Shown: one piece after another, positions 15,438 through 23,565 of the stretch
Position numbering within the stretch: position 1 is the stretch's first letter
How the letters are laid out: the number at the start of each line of letters is the position of its first letter
Assembly (NCBI GenBank): GCA_016213625.1
Contig: JACQZZ010000020.1
Location: forward strand, 1 to 32,760
Length of the DNA: 32,760 nt
Source: Actinomycetota bacterium
GTDB lineage: Bacteria > Actinomycetota > Acidimicrobiia > Acidimicrobiales > Ilumatobacteraceae
Reading direction: 5' to 3'
Notes under the pieces: model-generated
Seen by the model: the letters and a program-made list of their open reading frames with translations, nothing else
The model's database searches: none
Told to the model about the DNA's origin: nothing
Made by a program: the position numbers and the translations under genes

Positions 15438-16217
15438 CTACGTGACGTCGCGACGGACCGTGCGGACCACGCCGGCGGCGAGCGGGATCGCCACCCAGAA
15501 GACGATCGAGAACATGATCTGCGGCACGTGACCGGCCCAGTCGTTCTCGAGCACCGAGTTCCAGGTGGACGACATGTCGATCCAGTCCGACACGAACGTC
15601 GATGCGGTGCCGAGCACCGCAACGCCGGCGGGGAGCGCGAAGGAGGCGGCGATGGCGGTCGCCGAGCTCTGCAGCAGCGCCCCGAGGGCCACACCGGCGA
15701 GGACGTTGAGCAGCACGAAGAGCACATAGCCGGCGATGACGCCGGCGGACAGGTCCGCGTCCACTGCGCGCCCCGACGCCGATGCCAGCCCGACGGCGGC
15801 CGCGGCGACCAGCCCGCCGAAGACTGCACCACCCGTCCCCAGCACCAGCGACACCGCCAGCTTGGCGTTCACCACTCGGATGCGGCGCGGCTCTTGCGTG
15901 AACGTGGTGATGACACTGCGGTGGCTCCATTCGCCGGTGAGCAGCAGGATCGCCACCACCGGGAGCAGGATCGTCAGCCCGAGCGCGGCCACGCGGAGGT
16001 AGTTCGCGTGGGTCTGATCGAAGGTGGTCGGGGAGAGGACCGGCACGAGCATGATCCCGGCGGTGGACAGCGCCACGAGCGCGAGCAGCCAGCGGGCGGC
16101 GCGTGTGTCGGTGGCCTTGGCCCACTCGACCCGCACGAGCCGGGAGAACGGGATGGGCGCCGGTGCCGACGGCGCCGCAGCCAAGCCGAGGCTGCTGGGG
16201 GAGAGTGACGTGGTCAC
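15438..16217 (-). CDS. ABC-2 type transporter permease
   Basis: A 259-aa integral membrane protein with about six hydrophobic segments (for example WLLALVALSTAGIMLVPVL, AALGLTILLPVVAILLL, LFVLLNVLAGVALGALL) and the ABC-2 signature-like stretch LTGEWSHRSVITTFTQEPRR after the second helix. GTG 16217 overlaps the stop of the ATPase gene (GTGA), with GGAGG upstream. With the ATPase it forms a two-component exporter. Substrate unknown; drug, lipid or peptide export is possible. The divergent DesK-type kinase/regulator may control it. Confidence 0.85.
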   Translation of the reverse strand: MTTSLSPSSLGLAAAPSAPAPIPFSRLVRVEWAKATDTRAARWLLALVALSTAGIMLVPVLSPTTFDQTHANYLRVAALGLTILLPVVAILLLTGEWSHRSVITTFTQEPRRIRVVNAKLAVSLVLGTGGAVFGGLVAAAAVGLASASGRAVDADLSAGVIAGYVLFVLLNVLAGVALGALLQSSATAIAASFALPAGVAVLGTASTFVSDWIDMSSTWNSVLENDWAGHVPQIMFSIVFWVAIPLAAGVVRTVRRDVT

Positions 16218-17128
16218 GCTGCGACCTCCTGCGACGGAGCTGCCGTGGCGGTGAGCGAGAAGAAGAGCTGTTCCAGCCCGTGTGACTCTGCTTGGCGCAA
16301 CTCGGTGAGCAGTACCTGATGGTCACGGGCGATGCCTGCGATGACCTCGGTGGTGACGCGGCCTCCTGCTGTGTCCACGGTGAGCGCATCTCCCGGCCCG
16401 GCGACGAAGTCGATCTGCGCCATCTGGAGTGCCGCGGCGAGGGCCCCGGGGACGGGGCTGCGCACGAGGATCGTGGAGCTGGCGAGGAGATCGTCCATCC
16501 GACCAGCGGTCACCACCGCACCGTTGGAGATGACGACGAGATGGTCGGCGGTGGCCTGCACCTCGTGGAGCAGGTGACTCGACAACAGCACCGTGCCGCC
16601 ATGGTCGGCGAAGTCGCGAAGCAGCGTTCGCATCCAGGCGATGCCTTCCGGATCGAGCCCGTTCGCCGGTTCGTCGAGGATCAGCGCCGCTGGGTCACCG
16701 ACGAGGGCCTGGGCCACGCCCAGGCGCTGGCGCATACCGAGCGAGTAGGTCCCGACCCTCTTGTCCGCCGCATCGGCGAGCCCGACGAGTTCCAACAGGT
16801 ATTCGACCCGCCGGATGTCGACACCTGCCATCCGCGCCGCGATCGTGAGCGTCGCCCGACCACTGCGCCCGGGGTGCATCGCCGACGCGTCGAGCAGCAG
16901 CCCGACCACGCGCGTCGGATTGGGCAACTCGACGAACGGCCGCCCGTCGATGGTGGCCGCACCGCGGTCGGGTCGCGCCAGCCCGACGATCATCTTCAGC
17001 GTGGTGGACTTCCCGGCGCCGTTGGCCCCGAGGAAGCCGGTGATGGTGCCCGGTTCGCAGTGCAACGAGACGTCGCGCACGACCGGAACCTTGTCGTAGC
17101 TCTTGGTGAGAGCGGTTGTCGTGATCAT
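16214..17128 (-). CDS. ABC transporter ATP-binding protein
   Basis: A 304-aa ATPase. Walker A is GANGAGKST at residues 34-42, the signature is YSLGMRQRLG, Walker B with the catalytic Glu is ALILDEPANGLDP, and the H-loop is LLSSHLLHE, so the nucleotide-binding domain is complete. The ~80 residues after the H-loop form a small C-terminal domain common in ABC-2 exporters of the CcmA/NatA/DrrA type. ATG 17128 is preferred over a longer frame because GGAG precedes it. Operon with the permease downstream. Confidence 0.9.
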   Translation of the reverse strand: MITTTALTKSYDKVPVVRDVSLHCEPGTITGFLGANGAGKSTTLKMIVGLARPDRGAATIDGRPFVELPNPTRVVGLLLDASAMHPGRSGRATLTIAARMAGVDIRRVEYLLELVGLADAADKRVGTYSLGMRQRLGVAQALVGDPAALILDEPANGLDPEGIAWMRTLLRDFADHGGTVLLSSHLLHEVQATADHLVVISNGAVVTAGRMDDLLASSTILVRSPVPGALAAALQMAQIDFVAGPGDALTVDTAGGRVTTEVIAGIARDHQVLLTELRQAESHGLEQLFFSLTATAAPSQEVAA

Positions 17129-17277
17129 GTCTCCAGCCTGAACACCGCAATGCGGCGGCGCATCGGGCACACGGCCACGATCCGCAGTCCGAAAGGACGT
17201 CGAATCGCTCCTGACGTCTCGCCGTTCGTCGGGTGCGATGTCGACTTTCGTCGATGTGCGCGGCGGGCCCGGAGACG

Positions 17278-17283
17278 TACGCT
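17278..17283 (+). promoter_or_regulatory. -10 element of the histidine kinase gene
   Basis: TACGCT, six bases before ATG 17290. This is the local leaderless arrangement. The 161-bp region from 17129 to 17289 separates the divergent ABC and two-component operons, and no other clear site is visible in it. Confidence 0.5.
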
Positions 17284-17289
17284 CGGGTC

Positions 17290-18519
17290 ATGTCCTGGCT
17301 TGGAAGATGGTGGGCACAGACCGCCCCCACGGCGATGCTCGCACCGAGCGACTCGGCTCCTCCCGACATCGTGGGGCCCAGGACCGGGCGCGACTGGTCC
17401 GTCGACGCTGCTGCCTTCGTCATCGCCGCTGCGCTCGGCGCCATCATCCTGGGCGTCACCAAGGACGACCCTGCCAACCTGATGACCTCGGGGCAGGTGA
17501 CCGTCGACGCCGTCCTCGGAGCGCTGTGCTGCACCTCACTGTGGTGGCGGCGGCGCTGGCCGTTCGGCGTGGCACTGCTGTGCGTCCTGTTGGGCTCGTT
17601 CTCGACGTCGGGCACGGTGGCCGGCCTGTTCGCGCTGTCCTCGCTGGCGATACACCGACATGTCCGGCCCGCCCTGCTCGTGGCCGCGCTGTTCGTCCCA
17701 TCGGCGATGGTGTGCTCGATCTGGCTCGGGCGGACCAACACCTGGTCGGTGATGCTGCCGACGGTGGCGCTCGCGGCCGCCGCGATCGCGTGGGGAATGT
17801 TCATCCGCGCCCGACGTCAGCTCCTCTCCACCTTGCGCGACCGTGCCGAACGCGCCGAGGCCGATCAGCTGGCCCGCGCCGAACGTGCGCGCCTGGCCGA
17901 GCGGACCCGCATCGCGCGGGAGATGCACGACGTGCTCGCCCATCGCATCTCCCTGGTGGCGCTGCATGCCGGTGCGCTCGAGGTCGCGCTCGACCTGCCT
18001 CCGGAACAGGTACGGGAGAGTGCAGCGCTGTTGCGCTCGACGGCCCACCAGGCGCTCGAAGAGCTACGGGACGTGATCGGTGTACTGCGTGAGGAGCCGG
18101 GGCAGGACTGGGCGTCGACGTTGCCCCAACCGACGTTGGCCGACATTCCACGCCTGGTGGAGGAGACCCGCCGTGCCGGCGCGAAGGTCGACTTCGAGAT
18201 GCAGGTGGAAGACGCAGCCGCCGCACCCGGCCCGTTGGGTCGCGACGCCTATCGCATCGTGCAGGAAGCGCTGACCAACATCGGCAAGCACGCTCGCGGC
18301 ACCCATGCTCAGGTGCGGGTGGTCGGAGCGCCGAACCGCGGACTGCACGTCAGCGTGCGGAACCCGCCCGCAGTGGGGGCCCACACCCGTCCGGCGCTAC
18401 CTGGCTCCGGCACCGGCCTGCTCGGCTTGCAGGAGCGGGTGACGCTGGCCAATGGCGTCCTGGTGCATGGTCCGGACGCGTCCGGCGACTTCGTGGTCGA
18501 GGCCGACCTGCCGTGGTGA
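17290..18519 (+). CDS. DesK/NarX-type sensor histidine kinase
   Basis: A 409-aa kinase. An N-terminal sensor of about six membrane helices (residues ~45-170) has little extracellular material, suggesting intramembrane sensing. The HisKA_3 dimerisation domain carries REMHDVLAHRISLVALHAG with phospho-acceptor His213. The ATPase domain has YRIVQEALTNIGKHARG (N box) and GSGTGLLGLQERV (G box). ATG 17290 follows a -10 six bases upstream. The response-regulator gene overlaps its stop. Divergent placement beside an ABC-2 exporter is the classical layout for a system sensing envelope stress or an exported compound. Confidence 0.9.
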   Translation: MSWLGRWWAQTAPTAMLAPSDSAPPDIVGPRTGRDWSVDAAAFVIAAALGAIILGVTKDDPANLMTSGQVTVDAVLGALCCTSLWWRRRWPFGVALLCVLLGSFSTSGTVAGLFALSSLAIHRHVRPALLVAALFVPSAMVCSIWLGRTNTWSVMLPTVALAAAAIAWGMFIRARRQLLSTLRDRAERAEADQLARAERARLAERTRIAREMHDVLAHRISLVALHAGALEVALDLPPEQVRESAALLRSTAHQALEELRDVIGVLREEPGQDWASTLPQPTLADIPRLVEETRRAGAKVDFEMQVEDAAAAPGPLGRDAYRIVQEALTNIGKHARGTHAQVRVVGAPNRGLHVSVRNPPAVGAHTRPALPGSGTGLLGLQERVTLANGVLVHGPDASGDFVVEADLPW

Positions 18520-19166
18520 AGGTCCGCGTGCTGCTGGTCGACGACGACGCGTTGGTGCGTGCCGGTCTCCGGATGATCCTGTCGTCGTCGGAGGAGATGG
18601 AGGTGGTGGGCGAGGCCGCCGACGGGGCCGAAGCCGTTGCCGCCGCGCGGGCGCACCGACCCGATGTCGTCCTGATGGACATCCGGATGCCTGGAATGGA
18701 CGGTATTGCCGCCACGTCGGCCGTACGCCGTCTCGCCTCGCCGCCGCATGTGATCGTCCTGACCACGTTCCAGGCCGACGAGCACGTCATGAGCGCGCTC
18801 CGCGCCGGCGCCGACGGGTTCCTGTTGAAGGACACGGCGCCCACGGAGATCGTCAACGCCGTGCGCCTCGTCGCTGCAGGAGAGGCGATGCTCTCACCGT
18901 CGGTCACCCGCACACTGCTCTCGCATCTCGGCGGCGACGAGATGACAGATCGCCGTCGCTCCGCTGCCCAACGCCTGTCATCGCTGACGGACCGGGAACG
19001 TGAGGTCGCGATCGCGGTGGGTTCCGGCGCCTCCAACGCCGAGGTCGCGGCGTCGCTGTTCATGAGCGAGGCCACCGTCAAAGCGCACGTGTCGCGTCTG
19101 CTCACCAAGCTCGGCGTCACGAACAGGGTGCAGATCGCGATTCTCGTGCACGACGCGCGGTCGTGA
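18516..19166 (+). CDS. NarL/FixJ-type response regulator
   Basis: A 216-aa regulator. The receiver domain has the acidic pocket VDDD (residues 8-11), phospho-acceptor Asp55 in VVLMDIRMPGMDG, the Thr switch in VIVLTTF and Lys in GFLLKDTAP. The output domain is a LuxR-type helix-turn-helix (LSSLTDREREVAIAVGSGAS, then SEATVKAHVSRLLTKLGVTN). It starts at the second of two consecutive GTG codons, which overlaps the kinase stop (GTGA). Likely targets are its own operon and the divergent ABC genes, which is inference. Confidence 0.92.
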   Translation: MKVRVLLVDDDALVRAGLRMILSSSEEMEVVGEAADGAEAVAAARAHRPDVVLMDIRMPGMDGIAATSAVRRLASPPHVIVLTTFQADEHVMSALRAGADGFLLKDTAPTEIVNAVRLVAAGEAMLSPSVTRTLLSHLGGDEMTDRRRSAAQRLSSLTDREREVAIAVGSGASNAEVAASLFMSEATVKAHVSRLLTKLGVTNRVQIAILVHDARS

Positions 19167-19200
19167 CTCGACCGCCTTCGTCGATGTGCCCGACACGAAC

Positions 19201-19206
19201 CAGAAT
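19201..19206 (+). promoter_or_regulatory. Possible -10 of the DUF1684 gene
   Basis: CAGAAT, six bases before GTG 19213. It differs from TANNNT at the first base; spacing supports it. Confidence 0.35.
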
Positions 19207-19212
19207 GATCGG

Positions 19213-20013
19213 GTGAACGACGCCGCGGACGACCAGCGCTTCACCGACGAGTGGGAGCGGTGGCACGCTCGCCACGAAGCGAAGCGGGCGGATCGTCACG
19301 GCTTCCTCGCCATCACCAGCATCAACTGGTTGAACGACTCGTCCCAGCGGTTCACCGACGCGCCGGGTGAGTGGCGCACCGACGCGTCCGGGGTGCACGT
19401 GGACCTCGCCGAGGGCGAGGAGATCGTGGTGGACGGTCGGCCGGTGAGTGGCTCGTACGACGTCGGTGTCGTTCCGGAGGGTGAGGGCGTGTTCGTCGGC
19501 TGGGGCGATGCGTCCATCGAGATCGCGAAGCGGGGCGGCCACGACATCGTGCGCCCACGTCACCCCGGCTCGCCCGTCCTCGCGGCGTATCGCGGGACGC
19601 CCACCTACCCGCCGCAGGAACGGTGGGCGGTGCCGGCACGCTTCGTCCCCTTCGACGCGCCGAAGCCCGCCGCCGTGGGTGCGGTGGTGGAGGGCATGGA
19701 GCTCCTGTTCGAATCGCCGGGCACGGTGGAGTTCGCGTTGGACGGCCACGCGCTGTCGCTCGTGGTGTTCACCGACCCGCCGGGCGACGGGCTCTGGGTG
19801 CTGTTCCGCGACACCACCTCGGGCGTCACCACCTACGCCGCCTGCCGCAGCCTGCACACCGCCGCACCGGCAGCCGATGGCTCGGTGGTGCTCGACTTCA
19901 ACCGCGCCACCAACCTCCCGTGTGCCTACACGACCTTCGCCACCTGCCCGCTGCCCCCGCCGGAGAATCACCTGCCCATCGCGGTGGAAGCCGGCGAGCA
20001 ACTCCCTCGGTAG
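19213..20013 (+). CDS. DUF1684 family protein
   Basis: A 266-aa cytoplasmic protein. The N-terminal motif FTDEWERWHARHEAKRADRH, followed by GFLAITSINWL, and the later RGTPTYPPQERWAVPARFVP and LDFNRATNLPCAYTTFATCP with LPPPENHLPIAVEAGE are the hallmark segments of DUF1684. The family is widespread in actinobacteria and has no established function that I know of. GTG 19213 is chosen on the upstream -10-like spacing; GTG 19186 in the same frame is possible. It converges with the UGSC gene, 16 bp apart, with no visible terminator between. Confidence 0.85.
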   Translation: MNDAADDQRFTDEWERWHARHEAKRADRHGFLAITSINWLNDSSQRFTDAPGEWRTDASGVHVDLAEGEEIVVDGRPVSGSYDVGVVPEGEGVFVGWGDASIEIAKRGGHDIVRPRHPGSPVLAAYRGTPTYPPQERWAVPARFVPFDAPKPAAVGAVVEGMELLFESPGTVEFALDGHALSLVVFTDPPGDGLWVLFRDTTSGVTTYAACRSLHTAAPAADGSVVLDFNRATNLPCAYTTFATCPLPPPENHLPIAVEAGEQLPR

Positions 20014-20029
20014 ACCGCAGTGGCGCCGG

Positions 20030-21775
20030 TCAGCTGCAGGCGTCGCGGTTGTCGACGCGGCAGACCAGGTCCTGCGAGTAGGTGCGGTCGATGGCCTTCG
20101 CGGTCCAGTCGCCGTGGGGCCCGTCGTGGCTCATCGCGTACGCGTTGGTGCGGTTCGGGTCGCCCGCCACCGCGATGAGGAACTTGTCGGGTGACGTGAC
20201 GATGGGGACCAGTCGGTCCGGGTCGTCCGACTCGGCGAACACGGGCGGCACCAGACCCTTCTCGGCCAACTCGGTGAGCGTGCGCCGGCCGGCCGTGAGG
20301 TTCGACCATTCGCCGATGAGCTGCTCGAACTTCCGTGCCGGGATGCGAGCGTGCTGGAACAGCGCGGCCCGCATATCGTCCTTCGACCAGCCGGCTCGAG
20401 CGAACACGCGGGCGAGCACGGGCGACAGCACCAGCAGCGGCCGGTACTGGGCCTGCCCCAACCCGTACACGTGGGTGAGGTCCCAGCCCGTCACCCGTAC
20501 CAGACCGTCGGCCAGGTAGGGGAGGATCTCCTCCGGTGACGAGCCGTACACGCTGCCGACGATGAGGCCGCTGTTGATGCGCCCGATGGTGACCGCGTCG
20601 GTGCCCGACTCGAACCCGAAGTCGGCGCACAGCGAGGGCCAACCGATCTCGGCCAGCGCAGCCTCGTCCTCGGCCAGGACCACGCGTGTGCTGTTGCCGA
20701 ACGTGGCCTTGTCGTGCTCGTCGGCCGTGAACCCGCACACGTTGCGCAGGAACAACCGGACGAACCGACCGACGGTGGTGTTCGCGGCCGCGCCTTCACG
20801 CAGCGCGCCCTGCCCGTGGTTGAACCCGAGGTCGCCGATGACCGGCCCGTTCAGCACCACCAACGGGTCGGCACCGGTGGTGTTGCCCGAGTGCTCCACG
20901 CCGTAGTGCGCATCGGCGAACACCTCGGCGATGGCCAACAGGACCGGCAGGTGCTCGGGGCGACATCCGGCCATCACACCGTTCACCGCCACCGACCAGA
21001 CGGTGATGTCGCGCCCCGACGGACGGGCCACGCCGACCTTGCGCCAGGGGTCGTGCCCGCTGGGGATGATGAACGCCTCCACCCGATCGCGAGTGGGGGG
21101 CACGAACGGCAACCCGTCGCTCCACCCGCGCTCGGCGAACAGCACGTTCAGTTCGTCGATGGTGCCCGAGGCGGCCACCTCCAACGCACTGGGTTCCGCG
21201 ACCCCGGCCTCACCGTCGTCGACGAGGCGGGTGAGCCCTTCGATCACCTGCGGCACGGTGTGCTCCACGAACGAGGCGATCATGTCGTCGTACTGCTGCG
21301 AGTCGACGTGCCCGCGCATCAACGCCAGCGGCAACCCGTCGAACCCCAACCCGCGTGCCGTGGCCGCGGCCTGACGCTCGAAGCCTTCGCACACCAACGA
21401 CACCGAGGGAACTCCCGCGGCTTCTGCTGCAACGGATGCCCGCAACACGGCGGGCGTACAGCTGCCTCAACAGCCGTTGCCCACCACCACCGCGTCGATG
21501 GAGTGCTCATCGAGCGTGCCGGGCAACGCCTCCACCAGCGCATGCTCGTGTGGCCCGTGGACGTTGCCGAACGTGTCGTAGCCCACGACCTCGAGGTCGG
21601 TGAATCGTGCGCGCAGTTCGCGTTCGAGCACGGGGAACAGCTCGTCGCCGCGGAACATGTAGTCCCACACGAACCCGATGCGGGCGCCCTCCAACGAGCG
21701 CACCCGAGCGGCCGCGCGCCGACGCCGGCCACCCTGCGGGCTCTTCGGCCAGACCACGTCGTAGACAGGTTCCAT
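20030..21775 (-). CDS. Probable UGSC-family selenoprotein with in-frame UGA (Sec103)
   Basis: Read as one 581-residue protein with selenocysteine at codon 103 (UGA, 21467-21469). Both sides of the UGA are coding in the same frame and join to VVVGNGC-U-GSCTPAVLRA, giving the U-G-S-C motif that names this family; Cys102 and Cys106 flank it. Residues ~20-185 form an alpha/beta domain (RIGFVWDYMFRGDELFPVLE before, AGVPSVSLVCEGFERQAA after the motif). Residues ~200-581 are a second domain starting near LNVLFAERGWSDGLPFVPPT that I do not recognise; it has scattered Cys and ends DLVCRVDNRDACS. A hairpin 11 nt after the UGA fits a bacterial SECIS. The motif suggests thiol/selenol redox chemistry, perhaps like glycine-reductase subunit B (inference). 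ATG 21775 has CATACT seven bases upstream. A divergent Lrp gene lies 80 bp away. Confidence 0.85.
21438..21469 (-). promoter_or_regulatory. Sec UGA codon with SECIS-like hairpin
   Basis: On the minus strand the UGA (21469-21467) is followed after 11 nt by GCCCGC-CGTGTT-GCGGGC (21455-21438): a perfect 6-bp GC stem and a 6-nt loop containing GU, about 19 nt from the UGA. Size, distance and the GU in the loop fit bacterial SECIS elements read by SelB. The hairpin lies inside coding sequence, as is normal in bacteria. Confidence 0.75.
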
Positions 21776-21782
21776 GGCAGTG

Positions 21783-21788
21783 AGTATG
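21783..21788 (-). promoter_or_regulatory. -10 element of the selenoprotein gene
   Basis: CATACT on the minus strand with a 7-bp gap to ATG 21775, consistent with leaderless transcription. Confidence 0.45.
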
Positions 21789-21841
21789 CCCGACCGTGAG
21801 CGGCCGGTGATTGCGAAGTTCGCCTCTGATCGGCTGAGGAT

Positions 21842-21847
21842 TAGCAT
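21842..21847 (+). promoter_or_regulatory. -10 element of the Lrp gene
   Basis: TAGCAT with an 8-bp gap to GTG 21856; leaderless spacing. The divergent start regions of this gene and the selenoprotein gene are only 53 bp apart (-10 to -10), so one bound regulator could act on both. Confidence 0.5.
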
Positions 21848-21855
21848 GATCTGCT

Positions 21856-22317
21856 GTGGATGACATCGATCGCGCCATCATCGACCAACTCCAGCAGTAC
21901 GGCCGGCTGACCAACCTCGAGCTGGCCGAGCGCGTGGGCCTCAGTCCGTCGCCCTGCTTGCGCCGCGTGCGCCAGCTGGAGGCCGACGGCGTGATCGAGG
22001 GCTACGCGGCCATCGTCAACCGGCGCGCCATCGGCCGGGCCTACGAACCGCTGGTGTGGGTGACGCTCTCGGAGGTGACTCGTGAGTCGATGACCGCGTT
22101 CGAGACAGCGGTCGATGCCATCGACGACGTGGTGGAGGTGATGCGGATGATGGGCCAGCCCGACTATCTGCTGCGCATCGCGACCACCGATGCCGAGTCG
22201 TTCGAGGCGCTGTACATGGACCACCTCGCGCGACTGCCGCACGTGCAGACCCTCACCTCGCAGTTGGCGATGAAGACGGTGAAGCGCAGTCACTTCTCAC
22301 CGGTGGTGCGACCCTGA
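21856..22317 (+). CDS. Lrp/AsnC-family transcriptional regulator
   Basis: A 153-aa regulator. An N-terminal AsnC-type helix-turn-helix (DDIDRAIIDQLQQYGRLTNL, then ELAERVGLSPSPCLRRVRQL) is followed by a RAM/ligand domain (YEPLVWVTLSEVTRESMTAF, then MGQPDYLLRIATTDAESFEA). It is of full family length. The GTG start is placed eight bases after a -10 element. It is divergent from the UGSC selenoprotein gene and is a candidate regulator of it, with an amino acid or related metabolite as possible effector. It converges with the GNAT gene, 15 bp apart. Confidence 0.9.
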   Translation: MDDIDRAIIDQLQQYGRLTNLELAERVGLSPSPCLRRVRQLEADGVIEGYAAIVNRRAIGRAYEPLVWVTLSEVTRESMTAFETAVDAIDDVVEVMRMMGQPDYLLRIATTDAESFEALYMDHLARLPHVQTLTSQLAMKTVKRSHFSPVVRP

Positions 22318-22332
22318 CGCACCCGCCCTGAC

Positions 22333-22812
22333 TCACACGGCGGTGAGGAACCGCACCATGGACATGTCGCAGTCGGTGCGGCACCCGTTGGCGTCGACCA
22401 CGAACCCGCTGCGCTCGTATCGGGCGATGGCCGGCGCGTTGGTGCCGCGCACGCCCAGCGTCACCGCCCGCGCGTCGATGGACCGAGCCCACTCGCACAC
22501 GCCCTCGATGAGCGCTGCGCCTGCGCCGGTGCCGCGCGCCTCGGGTCGCACGTACATCGAGATCAGTTCCACCACGCCTGGGTCGTCGGTGACATACGCG
22601 CTCACCTGACCCAGCACCTCGCGACCATTCACCGCGTGCAGGTTGAGTCGCACATCGGTGAGTCGGTCGCGCCACCGCTGCTCGGTGTCGTGTTCGCCCT
22701 GCCACTCGGCCAACGTCGAGCCGAACGCCTCGGGTGCCTCGGTGAGTGCGAGCAGCCGCAGCTCGCGCCACTCGCGCCAGTCGTCGGCGGTGAGCACCTT
22801 CAGGGTCACCAT
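22333..22812 (-). CDS. GNAT-family N-acetyltransferase, last gene of the arsenic operon
   Basis: A 159-aa acetyltransferase with the acetyl-CoA loop RPEARGTGAGAALIEGVCEW and the C-terminal motif ARYERSGFVVDANG, typical of RimI-like GNATs acting on small molecules or proteins. It starts 2 bp after the nucleosidase stop and is the sixth gene of the run that begins with arsI. ArsN-type GNATs can acetylate amino-bearing organoarsenicals such as arsinothricin. Whether this protein belongs to that group cannot be decided by eye, since many unrelated GNATs share these motifs. Confidence 0.85.
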   Translation of the reverse strand: MVTLKVLTADDWREWRELRLLALTEAPEAFGSTLAEWQGEHDTEQRWRDRLTDVRLNLHAVNGREVLGQVSAYVTDDPGVVELISMYVRPEARGTGAGAALIEGVCEWARSIDARAVTLGVRGTNAPAIARYERSGFVVDANGCRTDCDMSMVRFLTAV

Positions 22813-22814
22813 GA

Positions 22815-23543
22815 TCAGTCGAGCTCATCGAGTTCGGCGCCGGCCACACGGTCGACGAGGGCCAGCAGGTGCACGGTCAGTTGCGCCGACGCGGTGTGCA
22901 GGTTCTCCAGGAACTGGTCGGCTGCGGGGTGCGGTGCATCGGCGAGGTCGGTGATGGCCTTCAACGCCACGAACGGCACGTGCTCCATCTCGCACACGTA
23001 CGCCACGGCGGCGGCTTCCATCTCCTTCGCCCGGGCGTCGAGCGACGCCATCAGCTCGATGTCCTCCTCGGTCTCGTCGAGCGACCCGCCGGTGGTGACC
23101 ACGCCGAGCTCGGCGTCGATCTCGGCCGCGACCCGCCGCATCGGCACCACCGGGTATCGACCGATGGCGAACTCGTGCATCCCTTCGATCTGGATCCGTC
23201 GGTCGTGACGCACCACGTGTGGGTACGACAGGTAGACCTTCCCGATCGCGCCACCGCGCGCCGTCCATCCGCCCGCGGTGCCTGCCGACACCATCAGGTC
23301 GGGTCGATGCGCGTGGATGACGGCCGCCGCGTTGAGGACCGCAGGTTCCGGGCCGACCGAGTCGACATCGAAGCGCGGGTCGACCCCGTTGACGGCGACG
23401 ATCACGCGCGCGCCCGCTCGCTCGGCGGCGAACCATTCGTGCGGGCGGTTGGGTGGCACGGCGACGGGTGTCGCGCCGAGCGCTGCGACGACGGGCGCGG
23501 CCTCGTCGCGCATGGCCATGAGGATGACGATGGTGCGGATCAC
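22815..23543 (-). CDS. MTA/SAH-type nucleosidase (PNP/UDP phosphorylase superfamily)
   Basis: A 242-aa protein with the Pfs fold. IVILMAMRDEAAPVVAALGA at the N-terminus resembles the Pfs start (M-x-E active-site region), NAAAVIHAHRPDLMVSAGTA is the Gly/Ala ribose-site strand, and EMEAAAVAYVCEMEHVPFVA followed by LKAITDLAD carries the substrate-binding Met-Glu pair and the catalytic Asp. Such enzymes release adenine from S-adenosylhomocysteine, methylthioadenosine or 5'-deoxyadenosine. GTG 23543 is 22 bp after the VOC stop. In an arsenic operon it could recycle SAH, or remove adenine from an arsenic-bearing nucleoside; both are inference. Confidence 0.85.
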   Translation of the reverse strand: MIRTIVILMAMRDEAAPVVAALGATPVAVPPNRPHEWFAAERAGARVIVAVNGVDPRFDVDSVGPEPAVLNAAAVIHAHRPDLMVSAGTAGGWTARGGAIGKVYLSYPHVVRHDRRIQIEGMHEFAIGRYPVVPMRRVAAEIDAELGVVTTGGSLDETEEDIELMASLDARAKEMEAAAVAYVCEMEHVPFVALKAITDLADAPHPAADQFLENLHTASAQLTVHLLALVDRVAGAELDELD

Positions 23544-23565
23544 AGGTGCGGCTCGGTCACGTGGC

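Noticed and set aside
16292..17482. 396-aa plus-strand open frame opposite the ABC ATPase
   Set aside because: Antisense shadow of a gene with all ABC motifs intact; no motifs of its own.
20030..21448. A separate 472-aa gene starting at 21448
   Set aside because: It has no ribosome-binding site, begins in the middle of a conserved domain just after the UGSC motif, and continues the frame of the upstream segment. A single gene with Sec is simpler.
21467..21775. Nonsense mutation/pseudogene at the UGA
   Set aside because: There is no other damage in 581 codons, the UGA falls exactly in a known Sec motif, and a SECIS-like hairpin follows.
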